A stretch of DNA of 64,000 nt. Source: Sphingobacteriia bacterium (GTDB taxonomy: Bacteria; Bacteroidota; Bacteroidia; Chitinophagales; Chitinophagaceae). This document shows positions 10,125 through 20,315 of the stretch, piece after piece. The stretch covers positions 62,001 to 126,000 of the forward strand of contig RDZY01000009.1 in assembly GCA_004294135.1 (NCBI GenBank), in the 5' to 3' direction. The notes under the pieces were generated by a model. The model was not told the origin of the DNA. It saw nothing but the letters and a program-made list of their open reading frames with translations, and ran no database searches. Within the stretch, counting starts at the first letter, position 1; every line of letters begins with the position of its first letter. A program made the position numbers and the translations under genes.

Positions 10125-11498
10125 TCAACGAATTACTTGGTCTTCTTCTTCTTTAAATAAATCAATTAAGTTGTTCTTGAATTTATCCCAGAAACGTTCT
10201 TTTCTAACCGTTATATCTACTGAAGTTGGCACTGGAGCAATTACTACTTCTTCCACTTCTACCAGTTTTTTCGTCAACCCTTCTGGCACGGCCACTTTAA
10301 CAAATTTCTCTTCAAAGTCTTTGTATTTATGGTCGTAATCGTTGTAACCTTTCAGTATTAAACCAATACAAGTTGCGTACATAGGTTTCTTCAACTCATC
10401 AATATGATTGGCTGCAAGGTGTTCATTAGGGAGACCAATACGTGCATTTAATCCTGTGGTATATTCTGTAAGTTGAATTAAATGTTTCAATTGAGAACCA
10501 CCACCTGTTAAAATAATACCTCCATTCAAAGCACGATGATCTAATCCCACTTGCTTTAAATGATAGGTCACAAAATCTAATATTTCACCCATCCTAGCTT
10601 GAATAATAGAAGCCAGATTTTTTACACTTATTTCTTTTGCTGGCATCCCTTTTAATCCCGGTATGGTAATATAGGCGTTGGCTTTTGCCTCATCTGCCAA
10701 TGCACTACCAAACTGCACTTTCATGGCTTCGGCTTGACTTTTTAATACCCCCAATCCGAGGCGGATATCATTGGTAATATTTTCTCCACCGAATGGAATT
10801 ACAGCCGTATGCTTTAAAATACCATCATAAAAAACAGCCAAATCACTGGTACCACCACCAATATCCAAAATGGCTACTCCTGCTTCCATATCAATTTCAC
10901 TCATCACCGCGCTGGCAGATGCCAAGGGTTGTAATACCAAGTCTTTCGTAATCAGTCCACTTCTATCCACTGCCCTATTGATATTGCGAATGGCATTTCT
11001 ATCACCCGTAATAATATGAAAATTTGCACCCACTTTCACACCGTTATAACCAATAGGATCTTTAATATTTTGAATACTGTCCACATGAAAATCCTGTGAA
11101 ATCACATCAATAATTTGGTCTCCTGCGGGAATAAATGTCTTTCGTTGGTTATTAACCAGTTGCTCAATTTCTGCACGAGTAATTTCCAAATCAGCGTCTT
11201 GACGAACAATATCACCCCGAGTTTGAAGGCTCTTAATATGGTGACCAGCTATTCCAACATATACTTCTTTAATTTCTAAATCAGGATTGCTTTGCGCACA
11301 GTTCTCTAATGCAGCTTGAATGGCTTTGATGGTTTGATCAATATTTAGTACTTGACCATGCTGAACACCATTGCTATTAGCGCGACCAAAACCGAGTATT
11401 TCCAACTTTCCATACTCATTTTTTCGACCCGCAATAGCAGCTATTTTAGTGGTTCCGATATCCAGACCAACAATGATCGGCGATTCATTGTGATTCAT
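10125..11498 (-). CDS. ftsA: Cell division protein FtsA
   Basis: GLDIGTTKIAAIAG, DIGGGTSDLAVF, GGIILTGGGSQL; upstream of ftsZ. Confidence 0.97.
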   Translation of the reverse strand: MNHNESPIIVGLDIGTTKIAAIAGRKNEYGKLEILGFGRANSNGVQHGQVLNIDQTIKAIQAALENCAQSNPDLEIKEVYVGIAGHHIKSLQTRGDIVRQDADLEITRAEIEQLVNNQRKTFIPAGDQIIDVISQDFHVDSIQNIKDPIGYNGVKVGANFHIITGDRNAIRNINRAVDRSGLITKDLVLQPLASASAVMSEIDMEAGVAILDIGGGTSDLAVFYDGILKHTAVIPFGGENITNDIRLGLGVLKSQAEAMKVQFGSALADEAKANAYITIPGLKGMPAKEISVKNLASIIQARMGEILDFVTYHLKQVGLDHRALNGGIILTGGGSQLKHLIQLTEYTTGLNARIGLPNEHLAANHIDELKKPMYATCIGLILKGYNDYDHKYKDFEEKFVKVAVPEGLTKKLVEVEEVVIAPVPTSVDITVRKERFWDKFKNNLIDLFKEEEDQVIR

Positions 11499-12403
11499 AA
11501 GGTATTTCTTTTACTTGTTAACGGAATTGGATTCTGTTTATTGTTTAAAGGCAGTAAGATTTTTGGTATCGTGTCTAGCTTGGTCGTATCTATTATTTGC
11601 ATCAACTTTATGGCAGCGGCTGAGTCGGCATACATTTGTGCCGTCCCTTTTTTAATACCTATCACTTGATTCTTGTATTGTATGTCTAGCTTTTCATAGG
11701 TATATATGCCTCGCTCTAGCCAGGCTGAACGATAAAATGCATTTAACTTTTTAAATTTCGCACGAATATCACTCGCATCTCCAAAGTACACTATATGATC
11801 TCCAATTAATGGAACTATTTCAAAATGATTTTCTGCACTGATATTGATTTGCGATATCTGCGCAGTAAAAAAAGAGTCAGCGTTTATATAAGCTGCCATT
11901 TCAATTATTTGTTTTAACAGCAGGCTGTCTTTTTGTTTCTGAATGGGTAAATTGGTAAATACTGGCACGCGCGCGCTGAGCTTGGTACTCAATGGAAGAA
12001 ATGATAGTGCTGTATCAATATAAAATGATGCGCCATTTACCTGAAATAATCTTGCAACGGGCTCTCTCTCTTCAATACTTACCTGAAGTACTTGAAGGTT
12101 ATCAAAAAACATTTCTGCATTTTTTACCCAGACATTTTGCTTCATCATGGACTCCATTTTACGCAGTTTGAGCCGCTGTACTGGTTGCCCAATAATATTT
12201 CCACCCATATTCAACATGGCCAATACATCGGTCTCATCAATAAACATATGTTTTTCGGCACCCACAATGGCTATATTAACACCTGCACATTTTTTATTAT
12301 TTTTCTGGTGCATGGCAGCACCCGTCAACACCATTGTTCCAATAACAATGAGTAGCCACAAAGTGGTTACCAATATTTTTTTCCATGGAAGCTTTTGTGC
12401 CAT
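11495..12403 (-). CDS. ftsQ: Cell division protein FtsQ/DivIB
   Basis: N-terminal TM, POTRA-like region, position between murC and ftsA; 4-bp overlap with ftsA. Confidence 0.88.
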   Translation of the reverse strand: MAQKLPWKKILVTTLWLLIVIGTMVLTGAAMHQKNNKKCAGVNIAIVGAEKHMFIDETDVLAMLNMGGNIIGQPVQRLKLRKMESMMKQNVWVKNAEMFFDNLQVLQVSIEEREPVARLFQVNGASFYIDTALSFLPLSTKLSARVPVFTNLPIQKQKDSLLLKQIIEMAAYINADSFFTAQISQINISAENHFEIVPLIGDHIVYFGDASDIRAKFKKLNAFYRSAWLERGIYTYEKLDIQYKNQVIGIKKGTAQMYADSAAAIKLMQIIDTTKLDTIPKILLPLNNKQNPIPLTSKRNTL

Positions 12404-12404
12404 A

Positions 12405-13763
12405 TTATGCTTTCAATATTTCTTTAATGGGCAATACCAAAGTGTCAATATCACCTGCGCCTGCCATTACCAATAATTCGGGTTGATTTTCTTTTACCCA
12501 ATTCAATAATGCTTGCTTTTCTAAAATTTGTTTCTCCGCCAATTGCATTTTATGGAGCAACATTTCACTGTTCACTCCCTCCATTGGCAATTCACGAGCA
12601 GGATAGATAGGCAATAAAATAACTTCATCCGCTTTATCAAGACTTTTGGCAAATCCATCGGCCTGATCCTTTGTTCTGCTAAACAGATGGGGCTGAAAAA
12701 CGAGCGTCAATTTTTTATCTGGAAAAATACTTCTCACACCCGATAGCAGTGCATTCAACTCATCTGGATGATGCGCATAATCGTCAATCAATACTTTTTC
12801 TGGAGTATTCAACGCATATTCAAATCTTCGGCGAACGCCTTTGAAATCAGCTATTGCTGCGCGAATTTTATCGGCATCAATGCCAATATATTTTGCGACT
12901 GCAACTGCGGCCAACATATTGTCAATATTATGAAGTCCCCCCATATTCAGTACTATATTCGGGATGGTCCATTCCCTAGCAACGATATTAAATTGATAAG
13001 CCCCATTTTTTACTATCAAGCTATTGATACTGATATCAGCAGCCTGGTTGTTATAATCATACGTAAATAAATGAGCAGCATTTAATTCAGCAGCGCGCTT
13101 TAATCCATATTTAGCTACAATGCATCCGCCTTCTTTAACTTTTTGAGAAAACTGTACAAAGGCTTTTTCCACTTCTGCTGCGGTACCATAAATATCTAGG
13201 TGATCGGGATCCATGGAAGTGATGACTGCAACATCGGGAAATAATTTTAAAAAGCTGCGGTCGTACTCATCGGCTTCCACCACCACTACATTTCTTTGGT
13301 GGCTCCAGAAATTGGTATTGTAGTTGGCTGCAATGCCACCTAGGAAAGCATTACAGCCGTATTCAGTATGTCGCAATATATGCGCTACCATAGAAGTAAC
13401 CGTAGTTTTACCATGTGTGCCAGCCACACAAATATTGAATGAATTGGCTGTTATCCATTGCAGAATATCACTCCGTTTTAACACGGTATATCCATTATCC
13501 CGATAAAAATTTAACTCCGCATGTTGTGCAGGTATTGCAGGTGTATACACCACCACATCTAGTTCCTTGGGTGCTTGGTTAATATCGTCTTCATAATGAA
13601 TGGAAATACCTTCTGCTTCCAATGCACGGGTTAATACGGTTGATGTTTTATCGTACCCACTTACACTTGCACCTTTTGAATGAAAATAACGGGCTATGGC
13701 ACTCATGCCAATACCACCAATGCCAATAAAATAAATTTTTTGTATTGTTGTTAACTCGTTCAT
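12405..13763 (-). CDS. murC: UDP-N-acetylmuramate--L-alanine ligase
   Basis: GIGGIGMSAIA, GTHGKTTVTSM, DDYAHHPDE. Confidence 0.97.
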   Translation of the reverse strand: MNELTTIQKIYFIGIGGIGMSAIARYFHSKGASVSGYDKTSTVLTRALEAEGISIHYEDDINQAPKELDVVVYTPAIPAQHAELNFYRDNGYTVLKRSDILQWITANSFNICVAGTHGKTTVTSMVAHILRHTEYGCNAFLGGIAANYNTNFWSHQRNVVVVEADEYDRSFLKLFPDVAVITSMDPDHLDIYGTAAEVEKAFVQFSQKVKEGGCIVAKYGLKRAAELNAAHLFTYDYNNQAADISINSLIVKNGAYQFNIVAREWTIPNIVLNMGGLHNIDNMLAAVAVAKYIGIDADKIRAAIADFKGVRRRFEYALNTPEKVLIDDYAHHPDELNALLSGVRSIFPDKKLTLVFQPHLFSRTKDQADGFAKSLDKADEVILLPIYPARELPMEGVNSEMLLHKMQLAEKQILEKQALLNWVKENQPELLVMAGAGDIDTLVLPIKEILKA

Positions 13764-14851
13764 ATAATATACTTCAGAATTTGATGAGCAATAAATGTAT
13801 CGGCATCACGCAAGCCTACTTTGCGAATATTTTGCGACAGTGAATTTTGTAATATTTTGTCAGCCGCCAACGCTATTACTTTATTTACCAATGCCACTGC
13901 CGCTTCACTGTCTTTCACCATAATGGCAGCCTGCTGGTTTACCAACTGCATGGCATTGGCCGTTTGATGGTCTTCTGCCGCAAACGGAAAGGGTACTAAT
14001 ATGGCTGGCTTTCCGGTAATGCACAATTCAGTTACCGCCATAGCGCCTGCCCTGCTGATTACAATATCTGCTGCTGCATATCCATATTCCATTTGCGTAA
14101 TAAAATCACTTACCCAAATATTTGGTTGATTGGCTGCGGCCTGCTTGTATTGTGCTGCATTGGTTTTACCCGTTTGCCAAATCAATTGTAAATGATTGAT
14201 TTCAAACAAATGCAAGTGATGCTTTAATGCCTCATTAATACTGGCTGCACCGAGACTACCACCTACTGCCAGTACGGTAGTTTTACCTGACTCCAATCCG
14301 AAAAACTGCAAAGCTTCAGATTGGTTAATGGGGTGATTGGCAATAGCATCTCGAACTGGATTTCCCGAGACTATTATTTTATCAGCGGGAAAAAAAACTT
14401 GCATACCCTTGGTGGCTACAAATATTTTAGTCGCTCTTTTTCCCAGCATGATATTGGCTTTACCAGCAAAAGAATTACTCTCGTGAATAAATGTGGGAAT
14501 TTTTCTACGCTGTGCATACCTTAAAACAGGGAAGGAAGAATATCCGCCCACTCCAATCACCGCATCGGGCTTAAAACCAAGTATGATTTTTTTTACTTGC
14601 AAAAAACTTTTGATCAACTTCCAAGGAAGTGTGAAATTTTTTAAGAAGGCAGAACGGTTAAAACCAGCTATATCCAATCCATCAATTTTAAAACCAGCCT
14701 GTGGAATTTTCTCCATTTCCATTTTTCCTTTTGCACCTACAAATAAAAATTCCGCATCGGGTAATTCTTTTTTAAGGGCATTGGCAATGGCAACGGCGGG
14801 AAATATATGTCCCCCCGTTCCTCCTCCTGCTATGATGAATTTTTTACTCAA
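13760..14851 (-). CDS. murG: UDP-GlcNAc:undecaprenyl-PP-MurNAc-pentapeptide GlcNAc transferase
   Basis: GGGTGGHIFPA, GGYSSFPVL, HESNSFAGKAN, GGSLGA. Confidence 0.97.
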   Translation of the reverse strand: MSKKFIIAGGGTGGHIFPAVAIANALKKELPDAEFLFVGAKGKMEMEKIPQAGFKIDGLDIAGFNRSAFLKNFTLPWKLIKSFLQVKKIILGFKPDAVIGVGGYSSFPVLRYAQRRKIPTFIHESNSFAGKANIMLGKRATKIFVATKGMQVFFPADKIIVSGNPVRDAIANHPINQSEALQFFGLESGKTTVLAVGGSLGAASINEALKHHLHLFEINHLQLIWQTGKTNAAQYKQAAANQPNIWVSDFITQMEYGYAAADIVISRAGAMAVTELCITGKPAILVPFPFAAEDHQTANAMQLVNQQAAIMVKDSEAAVALVNKVIALAADKILQNSLSQNIRKVGLRDADTFIAHQILKYII

Positions 14852-14863
14852 ATTAAATAAGTG

Positions 14864-16153
14864 TTAAACTGTTTTTACTACTGTTGTTTCTACTGGTGAC
14901 GATATTATTTTTCCTTCAAGCTGCTCTACATTTCTTGCTACACTCAATACAATACCAATGGCAGCACAAGTAAACAAAAATGAACTACCACCCATACTTA
15001 CCAAAGGGAGTGTTACACCAGTTACGGGAACAAGGTTTACGTTCACGGCCATATTGGCTACTGCCTGAATCACCAATGTAAAACTGAGTCCCAATGCAAG
15101 AAATGCGCCAAATGCATAGGGACAACGCCGGAAAATACCAATACAACGAAATAAAAAAACAAGGTAGATAAATATCATAAAAGCCCCACCCAGCAGTCCA
15201 TACTCTTCAATAATAATAGAATAGATAAAGTCGTTATAAGCCTGAGGCAAAAAATTTCTTTGTTGACTATTGCCGGGTCCCAATCCAATTAATATACTTC
15301 CATTAGCAATGGCTATTTTAGCTTGTTGTACTTGGTATGGAATTTCTTTGTCGCCCGCATACATAAAGTCCTGCACTCGTTTTACCCAAGTACCAAAGCG
15401 GCCCATTGATTTCATTTTCTCCGCCATAATTGGCTTGGCAATATCTTCTGTTTTCTTACCATCATAAGTAAGCATGGCAACAGAGATGATAAAAGCCACC
15501 GGTATCATTGCAATCATTACTGTTAATAAAATATGTTTCATACTCACCCTCCCAATAAACATGAGCAATAACGACGTAGCGCCAGTAAGCAATGCATTGG
15601 ATAAATTTGCAGGCATAATTAATCCGCAAATAATTAGTACTGGTGTTACCACAGGAATAAATCCTTTTTTAAAGTCTTTAATTACCTCCTGTTTTTTACT
15701 CAGCATTTTAGAGATGTACATAAACAGTGCCAGCTTAGCAAAATCACTGGTCTGTATGGTCATATTAATAATAGGTAATTTAATCCACCTACTCCCTTCA
15801 TTTATTTTTGCACCAAAAAATAAAGTGTATAATAATAATGGAATAGAAATTAAAAAAAGAAAAGTAGCCACTTTAGAAAAAAAACTATAGTTCACTCGGT
15901 GCAGAAAATAAATCACCAGCATACCCAGCATGGTGAAACTCAACTGCTTGAACAAATAGATATTCGTATTGCCTTTGTACATTTTATAGGCCAATGATCC
16001 GGTAGCACTGTACACAACTAAAATAGAAATAAGCGACAATACCACTACAATACCCCATATATATTTATCACCCCGGGTTCGGGTGATGAGCTGCTCCCGA
16101 ATGCCTTTAACAGTAGGCATTTGAGAGAATAGGGTGTCTTTTATTTCTGACAT
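14864..16153 (-). CDS. ftsW: FtsW/RodA/SpoVE family, FtsW
   Basis: About 10 TM; SEDS motifs GSRWI, ARFE-equivalent region, LPLVSMGGSS. Confidence 0.95.
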   Translation of the reverse strand: MSEIKDTLFSQMPTVKGIREQLITRTRGDKYIWGIVVVLSLISILVVYSATGSLAYKMYKGNTNIYLFKQLSFTMLGMLVIYFLHRVNYSFFSKVATFLFLISIPLLLYTLFFGAKINEGSRWIKLPIINMTIQTSDFAKLALFMYISKMLSKKQEVIKDFKKGFIPVVTPVLIICGLIMPANLSNALLTGATSLLLMFIGRVSMKHILLTVMIAMIPVAFIISVAMLTYDGKKTEDIAKPIMAEKMKSMGRFGTWVKRVQDFMYAGDKEIPYQVQQAKIAIANGSILIGLGPGNSQQRNFLPQAYNDFIYSIIIEEYGLLGGAFMIFIYLVFLFRCIGIFRRCPYAFGAFLALGLSFTLVIQAVANMAVNVNLVPVTGVTLPLVSMGGSSFLFTCAAIGIVLSVARNVEQLEGKIISSPVETTVVKTV

Positions 16154-16164
16154 ATTTTTTTAAT

Positions 16165-17505
16165 TTAAAGCTCTTTCACTGCTTCCTTAAACTGTACACC
16201 ACGATCTTCATAATTTTTAAATAAGTCAAAACTTGCACAAGCGGGACTCAACAATACCACATCATCTTTTGTGGCTAAACGAAAAGCTGCATTCACTGCT
16301 TTCTTAGCAGAATCTGTTTCAACAATTACTGGAACCAAATCTTTAAAAGCCGCAATAATTTTGCTATTGTCAACCCCCATACAAATAATGGCCTTTACTT
16401 TTTCCTTTACCAAATCTGCAATCAATCCATAATCATTGCCCTTATCCGTACCACCCAAAATAAGTACGGTAGGTTTGTTCATACTCTCCAACGCATACCA
16501 TGTGCTGTTTACATTGGTTGCCTTACTATCGTTAATAAATTCAACACCACGTACCATGGCTACAAACTCCATACGATGTTCAAGGCTTTGAAAATTATTC
16601 ACTGCTTCTCGAATTTTTTCTTTTCGTATACCAATAGTACACGCTGCAATTCCTGCTGCCATGGTATTAGAGTGGTTGTGTTTCCCTTTAAGGGCAAAAT
16701 CATAAATGCTCATGCTTACTCTTTCTTCTTGGATGCGCAGCATCATCTGGTCGCCCTTGATGTAGCCGCCTTTTTTTATTTCGTGTTTCATAGAGAATGG
16801 TAATGGGTTAGTATGGAGGGTTAGTTGTGCAATTTGTTGGGTAATTACTTCATCATCATCACAATAAATAAAGTAGTCGCTCATAGTCTGATTTTCTATG
16901 ACTCGAAATTTTGCCTTAATATAATTTTCAAATTGATAGTCATACCGATCCAAGTGGTCTTCGGTAATATTTAATAGGATGCTTATATCGGCACGAAATG
17001 TTTTAATATCATCTAATTGAAAAGAACTGATTTCTGCTATATACCATTCTTTAGGATCTTCGGCCACCTGCTTCGCAAATGAATACCCAATATTTCCTAC
17101 CAACGCACAATCCAATCCTGCTATCACGCAGATATGATACAACAATGCAGTGGTAGTACTCTTTCCATTGCTTCCAGTAATGGCAACTATTTTACTATTG
17201 CCTTTGTACCGATAAGCAAATTCTACTTCACTAATAATGGGGATGCCCTTTGCTCGAATGGCTTTTACCATTTCATTCTTTTCGGGTATACCGGGGCTTT
17301 TTACTACCTCATCAGCACTTAGAATTTTTTCAACATTATGGCTGCCTTCTTCAAATTCTATTGCATGCTGTTTTAATTCGGCACGATAAATTTCTTTGAG
17401 CTTACCACCATCACTCAAAAAAACATCATAGCCTTTTTGCTTAGCAAGCAAGGCAGCACCTACCCCACTTTCGCCGCCTCCTAATATGATGATCTTTGTA
17501 CTCAC
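16165..17505 (-). CDS. murD: UDP-N-acetylmuramoylalanine--D-glutamate ligase
   Basis: GGGESGVGAA, TGSNGKSTTTAL, NDSKATN, LLSPACASFDLFKNYEDRG. Confidence 0.97.
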   Translation of the reverse strand: MSTKIIILGGGESGVGAALLAKQKGYDVFLSDGGKLKEIYRAELKQHAIEFEEGSHNVEKILSADEVVKSPGIPEKNEMVKAIRAKGIPIISEVEFAYRYKGNSKIVAITGSNGKSTTTALLYHICVIAGLDCALVGNIGYSFAKQVAEDPKEWYIAEISSFQLDDIKTFRADISILLNITEDHLDRYDYQFENYIKAKFRVIENQTMSDYFIYCDDDEVITQQIAQLTLHTNPLPFSMKHEIKKGGYIKGDQMMLRIQEERVSMSIYDFALKGKHNHSNTMAAGIAACTIGIRKEKIREAVNNFQSLEHRMEFVAMVRGVEFINDSKATNVNSTWYALESMNKPTVLILGGTDKGNDYGLIADLVKEKVKAIICMGVDNSKIIAAFKDLVPVIVETDSAKKAVNAAFRLATKDDVVLLSPACASFDLFKNYEDRGVQFKEAVKEL

Positions 17506-17510
17506 TTTAT

Positions 17511-18827
17511 TTACCTAATTTTTAATGACATAACACTTAATACAACCAATAAAACCGTTACAATCCAAAAACGAACCGCAATCTTACTTTCATGAAATCC
17601 TTTTTTCTGGTAGTGGTGATGAAGGGGACTCATTAAGAAAACCCTTCTTCCTTCTCCATATTTTTTCTTGGTATATTTAAAATAACCCACTTGTATCATC
17701 ACACTTAAATTCTCTACAAGAAAAACGCCACAGAAAATTGGAATCAACCATTCTTTCCTTACAATAATGGCGAGTGAGGCTATAATTCCACCCAAAGCGA
17801 GACTGCCAGTATCACCCATAAATACCTGTGCAGGATAAGCGTTGTACCAAAGAAATCCAATACAAGCACCTACAAAAGCACCTACAAAAATGGTAAGCTC
17901 TCCCAAATTTGGGATATACATAATATTGAGATAGTCCGCAAACTTATAGTTACCACTTACATAAATAAACAAGAGTAAAGCCGCGCCAATAATAGCGCTT
18001 ACGCCCGCTGCCAGTCCATCTAACCCATCTGTTAAGTTTGCACCATTGCTTACAGCAGTGATGATTAAGGTCACGATAAGGATATAAATAATCCAAGTAT
18101 ATTTCTCTGCACCAGCTCCCATCCAACTGATTAATTTACTGTAATTAAACTCGTGATTTTTTACAAAAGGAATGGTAGTAATAGGTGTTTTTACTTTTAC
18201 AAATTTTCTTTCAATGCCATCCATTACGCGAATAATAATGGTAGTATCTTTTGCAAACCGCTCTCCTTGTTGCAATATATTTACTTTGCGCGCAGAGCCA
18301 ATCACTTCCCTTTCAACCGTTACTGCATTGCTAAAATAGAGTGTAGCACCAATGATGATGCCAAGGCCTACTTGTCCAATAATTTTAGAAATACCCGCCA
18401 ACCCATCACTGTCTTTTTTCTTATAAATACCGCCATTTAACAGGGCTTTTTTGCGCGCCCTTATTTTAAAAAGATCATCAATAAAACCAATCAATCCCAA
18501 CCAAACCGTACAAAGAATCATTAAGCGGATATATACTTTGTCTAGGTTGGCAAATAATAGGGTTGGAATTAAAATACTCAATAGAATAATAATACCCCCC
18601 ATGGTAGGCGTTCCTTTTTTCTGTTGCTCACCTTGCAAACCCAACTCACGAACCGATTCACCAATTTGTTTTTTCTGTAAAAAAAGAATGATGCGTTTGC
18701 CATATACCGTGGCAATAACCAGCGAAAGCAAAATAGCCATCGCAATTCTAAAAGTGAGGAACTGAAATAAACCAGCTCCGGGAATATCGAAGTATTGTTT
18801 AAGCCAGTTAAAAAGTTGGTATAACAT
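17511..18827 (-). CDS. mraY: Phospho-N-acetylmuramoyl-pentapeptide transferase
   Basis: [35 protein letters not shown]. Confidence 0.97.
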   Translation of the reverse strand: MLYQLFNWLKQYFDIPGAGLFQFLTFRIAMAILLSLVIATVYGKRIILFLQKKQIGESVRELGLQGEQQKKGTPTMGGIIILLSILIPTLLFANLDKVYIRLMILCTVWLGLIGFIDDLFKIRARKKALLNGGIYKKKDSDGLAGISKIIGQVGLGIIIGATLYFSNAVTVEREVIGSARKVNILQQGERFAKDTTIIIRVMDGIERKFVKVKTPITTIPFVKNHEFNYSKLISWMGAGAEKYTWIIYILIVTLIITAVSNGANLTDGLDGLAAGVSAIIGAALLLFIYVSGNYKFADYLNIMYIPNLGELTIFVGAFVGACIGFLWYNAYPAQVFMGDTGSLALGGIIASLAIIVRKEWLIPIFCGVFLVENLSVMIQVGYFKYTKKKYGEGRRVFLMSPLHHHYQKKGFHESKIAVRFWIVTVLLVVLSVMSLKIR

Positions 18828-18836
18828 AAAATATTT

Positions 18837-20309
18837 TTAAGAATATTGATTTGAAAATGCTTCCTGCAAAACCAGTTTGTCATCAAAAGGATATTTTATG
18901 CCATTGATGTCTTGGTATTTTTCATGTCCTTTACCAGCCACCAACACAATATCTTCTGCACCAGCCATTTTTACTGCTTCTAAAATGGCTGCTTTTCTAT
19001 CTATGATGGTGATATACTTTCTTTTGGCAGCACTGGTAAGTCCATACTCCATATCATTCAAAATAGTTGTAGGATCTTCGGTGCGAGGGTTATCACTAGT
19101 CAATATTACTTTATCACTCAAATCGCAAGCAGCTTGTGCCATTAAAGGGCGTTTGGTTTTGTCGCGATCACCACCACATCCAACTACGGTAATAATTTGT
19201 TCGTAGCCTTTGCGCAATTTTTTAATGGTAGCCAACACATTCTCCAAGGCATCCGGTGTATGCGCATAATCAATAATACCGATTGTATTTTTTTTACTGA
19301 TGATATAATCAAATCTACCTTCTGCTCCACTCAATATACTCATGGCAGTCAGCACTGTTTGGTGTTCTTCACCGAGACAAATAGCAGCACCATATACAGC
19401 CAATAAATTATAGGCATTGAATTCGCCTATGAGTCTAAAATGGACTTCTGTATCATTCACCAACATTATTAAACCAGTGAGTGCATTCTCTAAAATTTTG
19501 CCTTTAAACGCAGCCAAAGTTTTTAAACTGTATAAATATTTACTAGCAGCCGTATTCTGCAACATGATTTCTCCGCGCTTATCATCAGCATTTGAAATGG
19601 CAAATGCAGTGGGAGCAAGCTGATCAAAAAAACTTTTCTTAACGCGTATATATTCATCAAAAGTTTTATGATAATCCAAATGATCATGGGTAATATTACT
19701 GAACAATGCGCCTGTAAATTGTAGCCCCGTAATTCTGTGTTGGTGAATAGCGTGACTGCTGCATTCCATAAACACATGGGAGCAACCTTTCTCCACCATT
19801 TCTTGTAACAGTGCATTCAAACTAATTGCATCAGGTGTAGTATGCGTAGCAGGAATAACGGTATCATTCACTTGATTTTGCACGGTGCTGATGAGACCGC
19901 AAGTATAGCCCAACTGTCTAAAAAGTTTAAATAAAACGGTAGCAATGGTGGTCTTCCCATTGGTACCCGTAACACCAACTAATTTTATTTTAGCAGAGGG
20001 ATGATGGTAAAAAGCGGTGGCCATTAATGCCGCAGCAATAGCTGAATTTTTTACTTGCACATAAGTAATTCCTTCCACTATTGTTGCGGGAAGGCTTTCA
20101 CATATAATGGCTGAAGCCCCCATTTCAATTGCTTTGGCAATGAAAGAGTGACCATCCGATTGAACACCATTGATGGCAATAAAAGCAGTGCCTGGTTTTA
20201 CTTTGCGAGAGTCAATCTCCACAGCAAGTACACCAACAGCAATATTTCCAATTGCTTGTTGAATGGTTGGTGCTGGTAAGAGTTGACTCAATGTTTGCAT
20301 AGTATACAT
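18837..20309 (-). CDS. murE: UDP-N-acetylmuramoyl-tripeptide synthetase
   Basis: GVTGTNGKTT, YAHTPDALEN, TSDNPRTEDP. Confidence 0.97.
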   Translation of the reverse strand: MYTMQTLSQLLPAPTIQQAIGNIAVGVLAVEIDSRKVKPGTAFIAINGVQSDGHSFIAKAIEMGASAIICESLPATIVEGITYVQVKNSAIAAALMATAFYHHPSAKIKLVGVTGTNGKTTIATVLFKLFRQLGYTCGLISTVQNQVNDTVIPATHTTPDAISLNALLQEMVEKGCSHVFMECSSHAIHQHRITGLQFTGALFSNITHDHLDYHKTFDEYIRVKKSFFDQLAPTAFAISNADDKRGEIMLQNTAASKYLYSLKTLAAFKGKILENALTGLIMLVNDTEVHFRLIGEFNAYNLLAVYGAAICLGEEHQTVLTAMSILSGAEGRFDYIISKKNTIGIIDYAHTPDALENVLATIKKLRKGYEQIITVVGCGGDRDKTKRPLMAQAACDLSDKVILTSDNPRTEDPTTILNDMEYGLTSAAKRKYITIIDRKAAILEAVKMAGAEDIVLVAGKGHEKYQDINGIKYPFDDKLVLQEAFSNQYS

Positions 20310-20315
20310 TTTTAT

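Noticed and set aside
17511-18827. Insert in MraY ([27 protein letters not shown]...) as a novel domain
   Set aside because: Longer MraY loops of this kind are, to my knowledge, usual in Bacteroidota; no evidence of novelty.
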